A DNA stretch of 64,000 nt from Diphasiastrum complanatum (Eukaryota; Streptophyta; Lycopodiopsida; Lycopodiales; Lycopodiaceae). Shown in pieces: positions 1-10,914 of this stretch (positions are counted from its first letter, which is position 1; the number at the start of each line of letters is the position of its first letter). A model generated the notes under the pieces. It had not been told where the DNA came from, searched no databases, and saw only the letters and a program-made list of their open reading frames with translations. Where the stretch lies: NCBI GenBank assembly GCA_029204225.1, contig CM055096.1, positions 42,154,901 to 42,218,900 of the forward strand, read 5' to 3'. A program made the position numbers and the translations under genes.

Positions 1-344
1 GGGAGTGAGACGAATGATGTGTTTGTGTATCACAAGGTCTGTATTTTGTCATTGGAGGCAAAATTGTCTCACATTTTTTTTGAGACAGCAGCAACAAAAT
101 GTTACGTTAAGCAGCTCAGGTGTAGGTCATGGAAACTAAGTGGTTGGTTTGATGGTTGGATATTTCTATGCAACAGGCTATGTCAAAACCAGCTGCTTCT
201 CATAGATTCAGTTCTCCTGACTTGGACGACAGTGATGATGATACTTCACACTTTATCAGTGCAGTTTGCTGGAAAAGTGAGAGTCCCACAGTGCTGGCAG
301 CTAATAGTCAAGGAACGATTAAGGTTTTAGTGCTATCTCCTTAA
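1..344 (+). CDS. COP1: COP1-type E3 ubiquitin ligase, 3' end (last two exons, 5' truncated by window)
   Basis: The first 36 bases read [12 protein letters not shown] and end at a GT donor (37-38). A 140-bp intron ends in CAG at 174-176. The last exon, 177-344, starts [11 protein letters not shown] and ends in [20 protein letters not shown], then IKVLVLSP and a TAA stop. This is the closing WD40 blade of plant COP1: the VYHK / RP-SHRF / FISAVCWKS / [12 protein letters not shown] landmarks occur in the right order. COP1 is a RING, coiled-coil and WD40 E3 ligase that represses light signalling in the nucleus; only the substrate-binding WD40 end is visible here. The phase-0 intron joins the two exons in frame with no stop. 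The usual last residues differ slightly (SP rather than AA). The rest of the gene lies upstream of the window. It looks intact as far as it can be seen. Confidence 0.9.
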
Positions 345-2311
345 AAGGCCTTGTTAGAGAGAGTATCTTAAAATTCTGGTCATAAAAATGAGGACTTTTA
401 CTGAGTTGCATGCCATGTTGCTGTCAATGTCCACAACCGCATGCCTGTATCAATGCTATCATAATTTGTGTGCCTCTTTATGGAGATTGCAGCATAGATA
501 TATATGTCAAAATGCAAAGCAAAGGTTGTTAGTGTTTTATGTATCCTGGTTGCACCTTTTCTATTTCTCATGGTGTTGCAAGCTGCACCCACGCGGTCTA
601 AATTTTTCAAACATTATTCTAATACTTGAGCTCTACGGATACTAAAACTCTGAATGAGAAGTTCAGCTCGGGCCTTTAAAACAGATAAAAATTTATTTAT
701 ATTGTTGACCAGAACCATGATCTAGCTCGAAGCCTCAAGTAGTTAAGAACATCAAGCTAGTTGATATGGAAATTCCATCCATGTTGCTAACTTTGAGCCC
801 AACATTAATATTGTCCATCACACTAGTGATTATTGTACCCACGTCTAGCAATGCTTCGGAAATTGGAGTCTGGCATTCTTCTCCAAGATTTGACCTCCAA
901 AAAACCAACAGTTGTTTGTTTTATTTAGAAATGTTACGTTCAGCACAAATAGTTGGAAATTTTGAAACCTCAAGTTTTCTAGTATCTAGGATTCGTTGGT
1001 TTCAATTAAACATTGTATAAATTTGTAAAAAGGTTTGATGTTTGCGTTCTAAAATAAAGGGGAGGCAAGGTCCAAAGAAAGGTTTGAGGGGAAAATGATA
1101 TCAAGATAATTTTGACAATTTGGACATCATAAGACCACATTAAGATTTGATCTTGATTTCAATTTTTAGCATTTTGGATAGAATGTTGTTTAGTAAATTT
1201 CAGTATTTGAAGGATTTTAGCTAGCAAGAGTTTTGAGTTGTATGATTTTGAAGACAAATATAATTTATATATGCTGAATTTGAAAGGTAATTTCCAAGAA
1301 GGTTAAGGGTTTTAGTATATACAACTAGGTTCTAATTTTTGTGGCTTTTCTTTTCTAGACTCTATTCATATTTCAATGAAGACTATGTTTCTTGTATGTC
1401 CTCATTGATTTTGCTATAAACTCATACTCTCAATGTGGAGTTTAGGAAAGAAAGTGCTCACCAACTTGTTGCTTATTGGAGGACAAAGAGTACAAGATAT
1501 GGAAGAAATCTTCCAGGATGCATTAAACATGGAAAGTTCCATATGCCTTTCAAAAAATTTATGTCAAAGCTGATAGTACACTACTCAATAATGTATATAT
1601 TATATTCCTAGAAACTCCATGTTGCTCAAATAGATTCATAAAACATTTAGAAATTTATCAAGCTAATATGCATGAGTTTCTTAATGTTCAAGTTAGGGAT
1701 GCTTGTTTTTTAAATTTGGAGAAAAACATTGAAATGCATGAACTACCAGGTGTACATAAAATTTGTGCTTAGTAACTCCACAAAAGGCCGATGAAGATTA
1801 GTAAATTTTATAGACATCTAACACTTTGAGATATATAGAGGTAGTTGAAGGTATGGTGGAAAATTGAATTTCTTTGGAAAGGAATAGAATAATTGATGGA
1901 AGCTTTCCAATGATTTGGAGTCACAGTAACTCTTGACAATGATTAAAGCTTTCAATGATTTGGAGTCGCAATAACTCTTGACAATGACAAAAAGAATTGG
2001 GATGGAAATAACAAAGCTTTTGAAGATTAGCATTTCAAATACTTCTTGCTTAGCAAGATGTAAATTTTTGGAAAAGATTTTGATAAACACTTATTGAGGT
2101 TGATAAATTCATTATCTACCTTGGCCTTATGTGGTGTTGTGTATTGATTGGAATTAGGAACAAGTCTTTCAAAAAATCTTAGAAAATCCTTGGAGGATCT
2201 TGTCTCATCCATTTGTGAATTTGAATCGATCCTAAAAAAATCTTTGTTTGATGAACAAAGTTGGCTATGATTTTCACTACATGTGCCTTAACCTCTGTAT
2301 AGTCTTTCTGT
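345..2311. other. A+T-rich 3' flank of COP1, no gene seen
   Basis: This region holds the COP1 3' UTR and then spacer. Short open stretches (for example 388-645 and 766-1020) show no recognisable domain. An AATAAA-like signal occurs near 1050. Apart from the 46-bp tandem duplication at 1901-1992 I see no structure. Confidence 0.5.
1901..1992. repeat. Tandem duplication, 2 x about 46 bp
   Basis: The units at 1901-1946 and 1947-1992 both begin AGCTTTC(C)AATGATTTGGAG and both contain TAACTCTTGACAATGA. They differ by a few substitutions and one indel. Confidence 0.85.
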
Positions 2312-2665
2312 GCCCGTGGTCTCCCTAGTACTGGATGGCGACGTGGTAGGAAGCAGGTTTGGCTGAGGGAGGTAAAAAAACTTCAGAGATCAATTGAATT
2401 GTTGATCCCTAGAGCTCCTTTCGGTCGACTTGTTAGGAATGCCTACAGGGTGCTGCAGAGGATTTTCTGTCCCAGTTTTTTGAGGACCGTGCATGGTAAG
2501 CGTGTTACCATCATGCCCAAGGATTTTGTTATTCTCAAAAGATTTCGGGACCGTTATTCAAGTTTTCATGTGGATAACGCCAGCACCTCCAAAGATCTGC
2601 CAACTATATCAAGGAGGAAAAGGAAGCAGGCTTTGAAAAAAGGATCATCAAATAACAAAGCCTAG
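2312..2665 (+). pseudogene. CENH3-like histone H3 pseudogene
   Basis: The open frame from 2312 encodes WLREVKKLQRSIELL, then IPRAPFGRLVR. This matches the alpha-N helix and start of alpha-1 of histone H3 (LREI-K-Q-S-ELLI...PF-RLVR). LLIP-APF is the form seen in centromeric H3 (CENH3); canonical H3 has LLIRKLPF. After RLVR about 25 codons of alpha-1/loop-1 are missing. The next bases, read in another frame near 2450-2500, give AAEDFLSQFFED, as expected for alpha-2. A second frame change returns to HGKRVTIMPKDF (about 2490-2530), the alpha-3 signature. The tail (RFRDRY onward) is not histone. CENH3 genes are normally interrupted by introns in this domain, so the intronless run suggests a retrocopy (inference). 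The deletion and two frameshifts make it non-functional. Confidence 0.75.
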
Positions 2666-3034
2666 TGAGCTCTAGTTTTTGCATGGTTGAATTTGATTGC
2701 TATCTTTTTTATATATTTCTTTGGAATATTTGTCATTTATCATCAATAGTATGTCTATAGCTTCTATTTGCCATTCTCTATATGTTTTATGATTTACTTG
2801 AGGTAGAAATATATAAGCACAAGGGTGTGTTGCAATTTGATTTCTCTCCAAGACTCTCTTGCCAGAACCTGTAGGAATATTTTGACTCTCCAATAGATAG
2901 AAACTTTTTTTTTTTTATGCAATTTTGATGCTAGATTTCAAGCTTTACATTTTTACATGTATTCCTACATTTTTACTATAGTCAAAGTCATTGACTTCAT
3001 ATTGGATGTTATGAACAAAAGTAGCATAAAGGGC

Positions 3035-3035
<1 letters not shown>

Positions 3036-3112
<77 letters not shown>

Positions 3113-3139
3113 GAGAGAGTGAGCGAGTGAGTGTGTGTG

Positions 3140-3182
<43 letters not shown>
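3036..3182. repeat. Compound microsatellite (GT)n-(GA)n-(GT)n
   Basis: Long GT run, then a GA run, then a second GT run. The left flank (3007-3030, TGTTATGAACAAAAGTAG-) is repeated in front of the next microsatellite. Confidence 0.95.
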
Positions 3183-3183
<1 letters not shown>

Positions 3184-3352
3184 TGCTTTGCTTTGCTTGC
3201 AAGGTAATTGTTTATAATTTCAGGTGTTCTAGGTATACATGTAAATAAATGTTACTTTAATTATTCAACCTTTTAAAAATGTGTAGTGAATGATAATTGG
3301 TCATTTATGAGACTCATCAAGTTTACTAGTTGTTATGAACAAAAGTAGGATA

Positions 3353-3452
<100 letters not shown>

Positions 3453-3802
3453 TTTTCAGATGCACACATTGGTGATTTTCAAGTTCATTTAACACTAGCT
3501 AAACTATTAAAAAAAAAACGTAGCCATTAGTCTTTTTTCTAAACAATAAATAAATAAATTTGCTATCCGGGTCACGGATCGTTGATGTTCTTGAATGATT
3601 TTGCAGCGGATCGTGATCCATTGCAACATTATTTTGTGCTTATGGTAGTGGTACATAGATAGATTGGGTAAAGCATTTACCCTTAGTAAAGTTTGCATAT
3701 AACAATAAGAGATATGTGTCCAACTCGATTGAGCTTTTTTGAGCTCAACAATGCTTATAGGCCAATTAGCCCAACGACCATAGGAATTTCACATAAGGTG
3801 TC

Positions 3803-4129
3803 TGTGAGAAATGGTCAACTAGTTTGAGATTTATCATGTCTAGTTTAAAATGGCAATTTTGGCCAATATGCATCTTAGACTTAGATATAAATTTTACATT
3901 GCTAATAAGGCCTAAGAATAGTTGATTTATTATTTTTAGCATGTTAAGCAAGTTGATAAGGTCAGGTTTTGGCCTTTTCTAATTGGTTGGTGTAGGTGTA
4001 TTGAATCTAGTCCATTTACATCTAGGATTTGGAATAGCTCTAGAACCTTCTAAATGTTGATAAGTTTGGACAAACACATCCAAATAGGTCAAGGACCTGA
4101 TACATATAGTGTACAAGTGTGGGAAGAGT

Positions 4130-4189
<60 letters not shown>

Positions 4190-4512
4190 CATGCTTATGG
4201 AAGTGATCTCTTTGGATTTCTATATTTATTTTTGCATTGTCTTGTTGATATCTTGAATTCTTGTGTGTATAATGCTATTTTAAGTTGTGTCTTTGATCCG
4301 CACGTGTGAAAGGCATTGTGGTACAGCCATTTTACAGACAAAAACATCAACTTACCATTCTTATGCTATTTTGTTAAGTTCTTATTGAGTTTATAGCTTC
4401 TATGTGTAGTAGATGCTAGATTTCTACATTGTTAATGGTGCTAAATGTGCTATGTTTTGTAACCAAAGATCAAAGAGAGTAATTAGATCTTAGTGATCTG
4501 ATTTTCTTCACA
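3803..4512 (+). repeat. 5' LTR of Copia copy A
   Basis: It starts TGTGAGAAATGG and ends TTCTTCACA directly before a tRNA-Met-type primer-binding site, giving the TG...CA ends of an LTR. The start and the last 200 bp (CACACGTGTGAA-like box, CTACATTG, AACCAAAGATC) align with the LTRs at 46892-47518 and 58679-59321. The TATAAAAGG box kept in those two is not recognisable here. The CT-rich tract after the TATA position has expanded into a microsatellite (4133-4186). Confidence 0.75.
4133..4186. repeat. (CT)27 microsatellite inside LTR A
   Basis: A pure CT run at the position where the sister LTRs have only CTTCTCTCTTCTCTATCTC. It sits just downstream of the expected transcription start of the LTR. 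Confidence 0.95.
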
Positions 4513-5110
4513 TGGTATAAGAGCTTTTGGTGCAGGTTACTAAAAGATCAATCATGTTAAGCAAGAAATTTGGAGGAGTCACCAATTCTAGAGCATGCTA
4601 GATTGATTTCTACTTAAAATCAAGCATTTTTCATGTGTAGAATTGATTTTTTGTAAATCAAAACTCAATATAGGGCAAAACACTTGTAGTAGGCCAATTT
4701 CGTGCTTCATAATGTGGATTGTGGCGACTTTCAATACATTGGAAAGGTCTTATTGCATTCTTGAATATTCTATGACAACTTTCTAGTCTTTGCATGTAGA
4801 AAGTGAATGATTCAATTTTTTGTACTTTTGTGGAAACTCTATTTTTGATTGGATCTCGTGTTTGAAGTTGTTGGACTTTTCAAGAGTGTATTTCAATCTT
4901 AGAAAGTACAAAAATTCATAAGATTGTAGGCTGATCATTTTTTGATTAAGTATTTTTCATTCTATGTGTTGAATTTGCTAGGTTTGGTGCAAGAAAGAGA
5001 TTTGAGAGGTTCCATATCTTTGTGATTTCTTCTTGAGTTCATTTGTTGACATTTAAGAGAGTGCTTTGTGCATTGGTATAGGTTGAAGGATAAGATCAAG
5101 TCATTGTAAC
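4513..5110 (+). other. Primer-binding site and untranslated leader of Copia copy A
   Basis: TGGTATAAGAGC (4513-4524) is the usual initiator tRNA-Met primer-binding site, with one substitution. The leader that follows (GGAGGAGTCACCAAT, AGAGCATGCTAGATTGATTT) closely matches the leader of copy D at 59334-59913. Confidence 0.75.
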
Positions 5111-6751
5111 ATGGCTACAAATGGAGGCTTCATGTTGGAAAGCAATGATAGCTCAAGCAACTATGCTACTTAGAAGGTGAGAATGGAGTCTCTCCTTGAG
5201 ATGAATGAATTGATGGATATTGTTGTAGGTGTGGAGGAAAGACCTTTGGCCCCTCAAGAACAATTGAGATATGATAGGTGGGCAAAAAAAGTTCTTCATG
5301 TGATCAAGATGAATGTTACAAATGAACTTCTCAAGAAAGTTGGTAAGTGTACTTCATCAAGTGAGGCTTGGGAAGCTTTGAAGAAGCTTTATGAGTCCAA
5401 TTCTACATCAAGGGTACTAACCCTTAGGAGGCAAATCTTTCAATGTATGCAAAAGAATGATGAAAGTGCTCATGCTTTTGTTTTGAGGGTTAAAGCATTC
5501 AATGATGAGTTAGCATGTATTGATGAAAGCATTAAGGAAGTAGAACTTGTTCAAGTTGTTCTTAATGGCTTGTTGGATGATCATTCTAATTTTATTCAAA
5601 GTTTTGCTATTCAAAAGACTTTGCCAAGTATGGTGGATTTGCAAGAGATCTTGGTGAATGTGGAGTTTAGGCTTCTATCAAGAGGAGGATCTACTTCCAT
5701 TTATCAAGTTGGAGAGGAGGGGCTATGTTCTCAAAGGACAAGTTCAAGAGCAAAGGCAAAAGCAAAGGCAAGTGGTGTAAAGAACGAGATCAAGGATGTT
5801 TCTATTGTGGAGTCAAAGGACATTTTGCTAGTGAGTGCTTCAAGAAAAAAAAAGATCAAGATGAGAAGCAAGGCGATTTCACTTTTGATGAGGATGATGT
5901 TGATGAGCAAAATTCAAGTGATTCTTTTTTTATCTCTTTTTGTTTGCTAACCAATGATGGAGATATTGATCCATGGTGGATTGATAGTGGAGCAAGTTTC
6001 ATATGACATGTCACAAAGAGTACTTTACTTCTTTGGTGCCTTATGAAGGAGAGAAGAAGGTCATCAACATGGTCAATGATGATAAAGTTGTTATCAAGGG
6101 CATTGGTACAATTCCTATTTTTCTCTCATCTACAAGTAGGAATATAAACTTGAAGAATGTTTTGTTCCTTCCATTTCTAAGAATGTGCTAAGTGTATGTC
6201 AAATGGTTGACAAAAGGCTCAAAGTAGAATTTGTTGGTGATTCTTGCTTGATCAAAAGGAATGGAGTCTTGATTTCTCAAGGCAAGAGACAAGGTGAGCT
6301 CTACAAACTTGATGGATTTGTTGGTTCTAACCATGGTGCTTTGAAGGCAAAGAAGCAAGTTGGTGAGCTTTGTTTAATGTCAAAGTCACAAAGGTTGTCT
6401 TATTCTAGATCTAGCTCAAGATCTAAGATGCCTTTTCATTTAGTACATTTGGATGTGCATTGTACTAGTTCTTTGAGTAATAGAGGAGCAAAGATGTTTG
6501 TGACTTGTATTGATGACTTTAGTAGATATTGTTGGATTTATCTTCTAAAGAGTGAGGATTTCATATTTGATGTCTTTCTCAAGTTCAAGAATTTTGTGAA
6601 GAGTCAATTCAACATGAAGATCAGGTGCTTAAAGTTGAAAAATGAAGACCTATCAACAAAGTTCAAAGAGGTTTGTGTGGCACATGGGATCAAGAGGGAG
6701 CTTTCAAACTCAAAGGTTCTACCAATTTTTTTGAAAAACCTTAATCCATGA
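5111..6751 (+). pseudogene. Copia copy A gag-protease-integrase remnant
   Basis: The original start is the ATG at 5111 (MATNGGFMLESND...). A tryptophan codon in the expected SNYATWK is now TAG at 5171. The gag core follows (5177-5720; MESLLEMNELMDIV, KCTSSSEAWEALKKLYES, VLNGLLDDHSN). A frameshift near 5720 leads to a CCHC zinc knuckle, CFYCGVKGHFASEC (5797-5838). Next comes the aspartic protease: WWIDSGAS near 5977, broken by a frameshift at 6000 and continued in 6003-6180. A pre-integrase and integrase start follow (LVHLDVH near 6436, CIDDFSRYCWIYLLKS near 6508). The integrase stops around 6730, where the usual SDNGGEY reads LKNEDLS, so the second catalytic Asp is lost. Reverse transcriptase, RNase H and the 3' LTR are missing. 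The copy is non-autonomous and inactive. Confidence 0.85.
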
Positions 6752-7231
6752 GGGTGAATGCAAATCGTCCTAAGTCATTTTAGGGTGAAGCTTTGATGTG
6801 TCATTAGAGGAGTTCTCAATATCAAAAAGACCCTTTAAAGAACGCCATGTAGGATAAAAAAAAATATCAAAATAGAAAAAAAACAATATTTCTTATTTGC
6901 TTGCCCTCACCACTCCCGAGGCCTCTCCAACTCCCAATGATCTAACCATAGTGTCTACAGTCACAGTTAACAACTCTAAATTGTTCACAGTCTACTAACT
7001 TTTCAAAATTCAAAAATACATTCCATCCATTGGATCTAGCATATGACCGCCATCCCCAAATTCAAATCAGGGAAAAAAGCATCCCTCCACTGGCTTTCAA
7101 AAGGAGATTATCGAAATAGAAGAATTCGAGCATTTAAGTAAGCATACTCTGATTTTTTGTAACTTGATTAATGACATGGTTTTATTTCTGCTATTGTGCT
7201 ATTCTGCTCACTATCTTGTTTTTTTTTGCAG
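6752..7231. other. Spacer, nothing recognised
   Basis: A short A-rich sequence follows the truncated Copia. Just before 7232 a pyrimidine-rich stretch ending TTTTTTTTTGCAG looks like a splice acceptor for the next feature. Confidence 0.4.
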
Positions 7232-8470
7232 ATCTGCATTAGTAGCTCATCAGAATATAAAGGACAAATGCATCAAATGGAATGTCATTGGGCTCAATAT
7301 TGACAGGCAAATCCACTGAGTGTATCATGATGAACAATAGGAGTTCCAATGTAAAGTCCAAAATTGTAGTCTTTGATGCTAGACATTCAGAAAATTTTAG
7401 ATAAAACTATAGTTCAGGGTGCCTGTGATTTTGCTGGTATTAGCAGAGAAGCATACTCAACGATATGTCAACTTATTAGGGATGCTTTTAAACAAGTTCA
7501 AATTAGAAAAGTCCCTATCCCTAGGTCATATCACTTGAAGATAGAGAGGAATATATTGAACTTAAGTATGCATAAAATCATTGGTACCCCATTTCATATT
7601 GAGGAAGTGTATGAAACTGATGGAAGGTTCATATCATATAATTTATCAAACGACTTCTTTGTTAATCTAAATAACTTGCTAACATACATGCTCACATTTT
7701 ATGATATAAAAGGTGAATGGTAAAATAATCATAGTACTTAAGTTAGATGAGTCAGAGATTGTGAAAGGGCAGAAGATGGAGAGAGTTAGTATAACTCTCA
7801 TGAATAGTGCACTATCACAAACAATGGACCAAGGAGACTTCAGATTCAGTGTCCAGTCCGAAAATGATATATGGTGGTTGGTAGTTTTTCAAGTAATTAT
7901 TTTCTTTATTAACTAAGTTTTATTCCTTACCTAAGTTTATAATTCATGTTTAACTAAGTTGGTTTTATTCATTCAACAGGTACTGAAGGAGAATCACGAT
8001 ATATTATCATGGATATTTTCTAGGACATCTTATCCTAGGATCATCAAGGACCATATGGAAAGAGGATTTTCAGGAGTTGGAGACTTCAAAGTTGAATGGC
8101 ACTTAGGAGGTGATTTAAAAACATTGAAATGCATGTATAATGTCTCTCAAGATGCTACATCCAAACATGTTTATACTGCATGAAAATTATACTGGATCTA
8201 CATTTTCTCTAGTGATTCCTGTACTTTTAGTTACATGACAAAAGATGTAACTAAAAGTACAGGAATCACTAGAGAAAATGTAGATCCAAACTGGAAGCCA
8301 GTATTGCCTATTCCTTTGAAAAATGTGCATGTCTGCACTCTTCATGCAAAAGTTAAGATAATAGAAAAGCTCGTTTATCTTCATATAATTTTTGCATGGA
8401 ATAGTAAGTCAACATCAGTAGTGACGAAAGCTATTTGTCGATTAAAAGATATTTATAAGACCAACTAATA
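7232..8470 (+). pseudogene. Unrecognised intron-bearing gene remnant
   Basis: Protein-like segments follow one another on the plus strand. At 7373-7720 is MLDIQKILDKTIVQGACDFA and onward. At 7713-7892 is IVLKLDESEIVKGQKMERVS and onward. At 7980-8180 is LKENHDILSWIF...FKVEWHLGGDLKTLKCMYNVSQ. At 8283-8400 is NWKPVLPIPLKNVHVCTLHAKV. An 87-bp intron is convincing: donor at 7893 (CAA|GTAATT), acceptor TTCAACAG ending at 7979, phase 0, joining FQ to VLKEN exactly. There is a frameshift near 7715. A 44-bp inverted repeat (8193-8288) replaces the expected sequence after ATSKH. I do not recognise the family. The spacing of LKLDE... and HLGGDLK... recalls proteins with two catalytic acidic residues, possibly a domesticated or mobile recombinase, but that is speculation. 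Confidence 0.5.
8193..8288. repeat. Perfect 44-bp inverted repeat with 8-nt loop
   Basis: The arms 8193-8236 and 8245-8288 are exact reverse complements; the spacer is GACAAAAG. The right arm is in frame with the downstream coding segment (TKSTGITRENVDP), so the left arm is probably the inverted copy. Confidence 0.97.
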
Positions 8471-8644
8471 CCCATTTTAAATTTCTTTTAAAAAAAAAAT
8501 TTCAAGTCATCATCTAAAAAAGAAAAACAAAAAATTCACACCATCAATTTTTAATAATAATGTGGCATTTTCATGATGATGTGACATTTCCATGGTGTAT
8601 ATTCGGGTCTTTTGAGGGGTCTCTTGACGGATGTCGCACGGTCT

Positions 8645-8860
8645 ACGTAGGGTCTCTCTCTCTAGCGCTAGCTCTCCCTCGCCACGTGCTCGCTGTCGGG
8701 CGTCTCTCTCTCTCTCTTTCTCGCGCGTCTCTCTCTCGCATCTCTCGCTATCTCTCCCTCGCCGCTCTGTATCTCTCTCTCTCCCTCTCACATCATCCTC
8801 ATCTCTCTCTCTCTCTCTCTCTCTCGCATCATCTCTCCCCTCGTCACTCTCTGTCACACT
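8645..8860. repeat. Imperfect CT-rich low-complexity tract
   Basis: CTCTCT runs are interrupted by CGC and CATC. It is more G+C-rich than its surroundings. Open frames across it encode only Ser-Leu or Arg-Glu repeats and are not genes. Confidence 0.85.
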
Positions 8861-8899
8861 CGCTCCGCCCACTCTTCTCGCGTGCCACATCTCGTGAGT

Positions 8900-9296
8900 G
8901 ACTGTAGCGAGTGCTGACTCAACATCTCACGTGTAGTGTATACGATTTTTCATCTCGAGTGTAATGTACACAATTTTTCGTATTGTGGATGATTATGCGA
9001 GAGGGATCGATAGAGCGAGCGCAAGAGAAAAGAGGAGATGTAATTTGTTGCCGATCCATGTGATCTGATTCGAAAGCAGCAACCCGGCGGTGCGACCATC
9101 TGTTGTGTCTCTCTCATCCTATGTATGGGCTGCATGCCCACATTCACCATTTTTTACGTATTCAATAATACAGTTTCTAGTTAGAGTGTCTGTGCTCTCT
9201 ATCCTTGTGTGCGATGCTATCTCTCTCTCTCTCTCTCTCTCTCTTTTATCTCGCTCATCTGATCTACTGCGCATTATACAATATGGTATAAGAGCC
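8900..9296 (+). mobile_element. Probable end of a Copia-type LTR with primer-binding site
   Basis: TGGTATAAGAGCC (9284-9296) matches a tRNA-Met primer-binding site. It is preceded by a (CT)12 run (9221-9244) and ATTATACA, as at the end of an LTR. The 5' boundary is unknown. No related LTR is seen elsewhere in the window. Confidence 0.45.
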
Positions 9297-10914
9297 ATGG
9301 GCTCTTGGAAATCCTGGTTAGAGTGCGTTTGGGGTAGGATATTGCGTTTGAGTCTGTTCCGACGCACTGATCTGACGCGCACATCCATGCCTGTGCTGCC
9401 TCCTCACGTGCTGGCTATCAGAAGCGCGAGTTCTAGGAGTCGAAAATGCATTGAAGCGTGATCTGATTCAGCTGCCGCTGGGAGTGCGTTTGGCACACGC
9501 TTGCAGAAAAACGTGACCAAAACGTATCCTCATTCAGCGTGAAGACTACAAGAATCAGCATTTCTTGAGAGAAACTTTCGTTTGAGAGCTTGAAATCTGG
9601 TGCACAGTTTCTTGTAGGAGAATGGTGTGCAGGCTATAGGAGTGGTGGCTGAAGATAGTTTCAACGTTGAAGGAGTACTCTTGAAAAGTTTCTCCAAACC
9701 AGAAACAATACTGTGGGCTGATCCTGCCATAGCCATGATAAATCTTGGCATTAAATGATCTGAAAGGAAGAGAGTTGCAAGCTGCAAACTGGAGAGAAAT
9801 GGCTGCAAATACCATTCATGAAGAGGAATGCCTACAATTACAGCTGCAGAACAAAGGTTGCTTGATTTTGGATAAATGGTCGATCTTACATATCGCTTCT
9901 GTGCGTGCATAGTGTACTCCCTTAATCTCGGTTACTCCCCTCTCACACAGAACCGATACTAGGCAATGGCTTCCTCCTCTGATCCTAGTCGAGAGCATTT
10001 GTTGTCCAGTTTTTTCACTAAGTTCGGTATAATTGAGCGCATAGAGTACTTCAAGTCCCTCTTCTAGCCTTTTTTACATGTGTTCAATACAGCACAACAG
10101 AGTAGATTCAAGGATATAGTCAGTATCCCTCTGAATCTCTACGTCTAATTTGTCATTTATGCATTTCACTGATCTTGTACATACCTTTCCACATTACAAG
10201 CAGTGGCTAGACAGGATGTACAATAAACTTTTTCAACAATTTAAGAATTCTAGTGAATGTAATGTTTGTAATTGGAAATGTCGTTTTCTGGAGTATCAAA
10301 TCGGATTTGTGTTTTTCCTTTTGGTACAAATCCCAATAGAGTCAGATACATGGATTCCTGATATTGATCTCCCGTCCTCCAGTACTGAACATTCCATAAA
10401 GATATCAGTCATTTTTTGGTTGATACTCCCGATAAAGACACTGACTATTTGAGTGTAGATACTGATATGTTGAGGGATGCTTTCATTGGTTCTAATGCCA
10501 ATACTGAGGAAAATATTACTAATGTTCATTCTAAATGCTTTTTTGATTTGCCAAAATACTATAAATGAAGATGTATATATTACAATGACAGATTTATGTG
10601 TTTTTTATTATTATCGGGAGTATAAGGTGCTTTGTCTATTGTCAAGCACCATTTCTAAGTTCTCTGACATTGTTGATTTTGAAACCGAAGACTTGCTGCC
10701 GAGCATTGACTATGATGATGAGGAGGGTATTCTGACTGGTGAGGAATGTTTGTCCTGGGCTATGGCAAATGTTAGTGCTCATGGACGAAGTTTGCCTTTT
10801 GATGAGGAATTTATTTCATTCCAAGCCCAACTGGGATTCCCTCATCCATCGGTTATGAAATTTGCTGATGACTCTTCTTCAATAGGTGGTCACAATATAG
10901 ATCATTCCGCCGAT
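9297..10914 (+). other. Decayed retroelement-like interior, no domain recognised
   Basis: The stretch follows the primer-binding site at 9284. Short plus-strand runs look coding: around 9630-9757 (contains GVVAEDSFNVEGVLLKSF), from an ATG at 9966 (MASSSDPSREHLLSSFFTKF), and 10640-10914 (acidic; DYDDEEGILTGEECLSWAMA). None shows gag, protease or polymerase motifs that I can name. The last run is open into the transporter fragment that follows. Confidence 0.3.

Noticed and set aside
766-1020. 84-codon open frame with hydrophobic start downstream of COP1
   Set aside because: No recognisable domain, A+T-rich and probably within the COP1 3' flank.
8560-8901. G+C-rich stretch that might be a gene or CpG island
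   Set aside because: All frames are low-complexity Ser/Leu/Arg; it is an imperfect CT tract.
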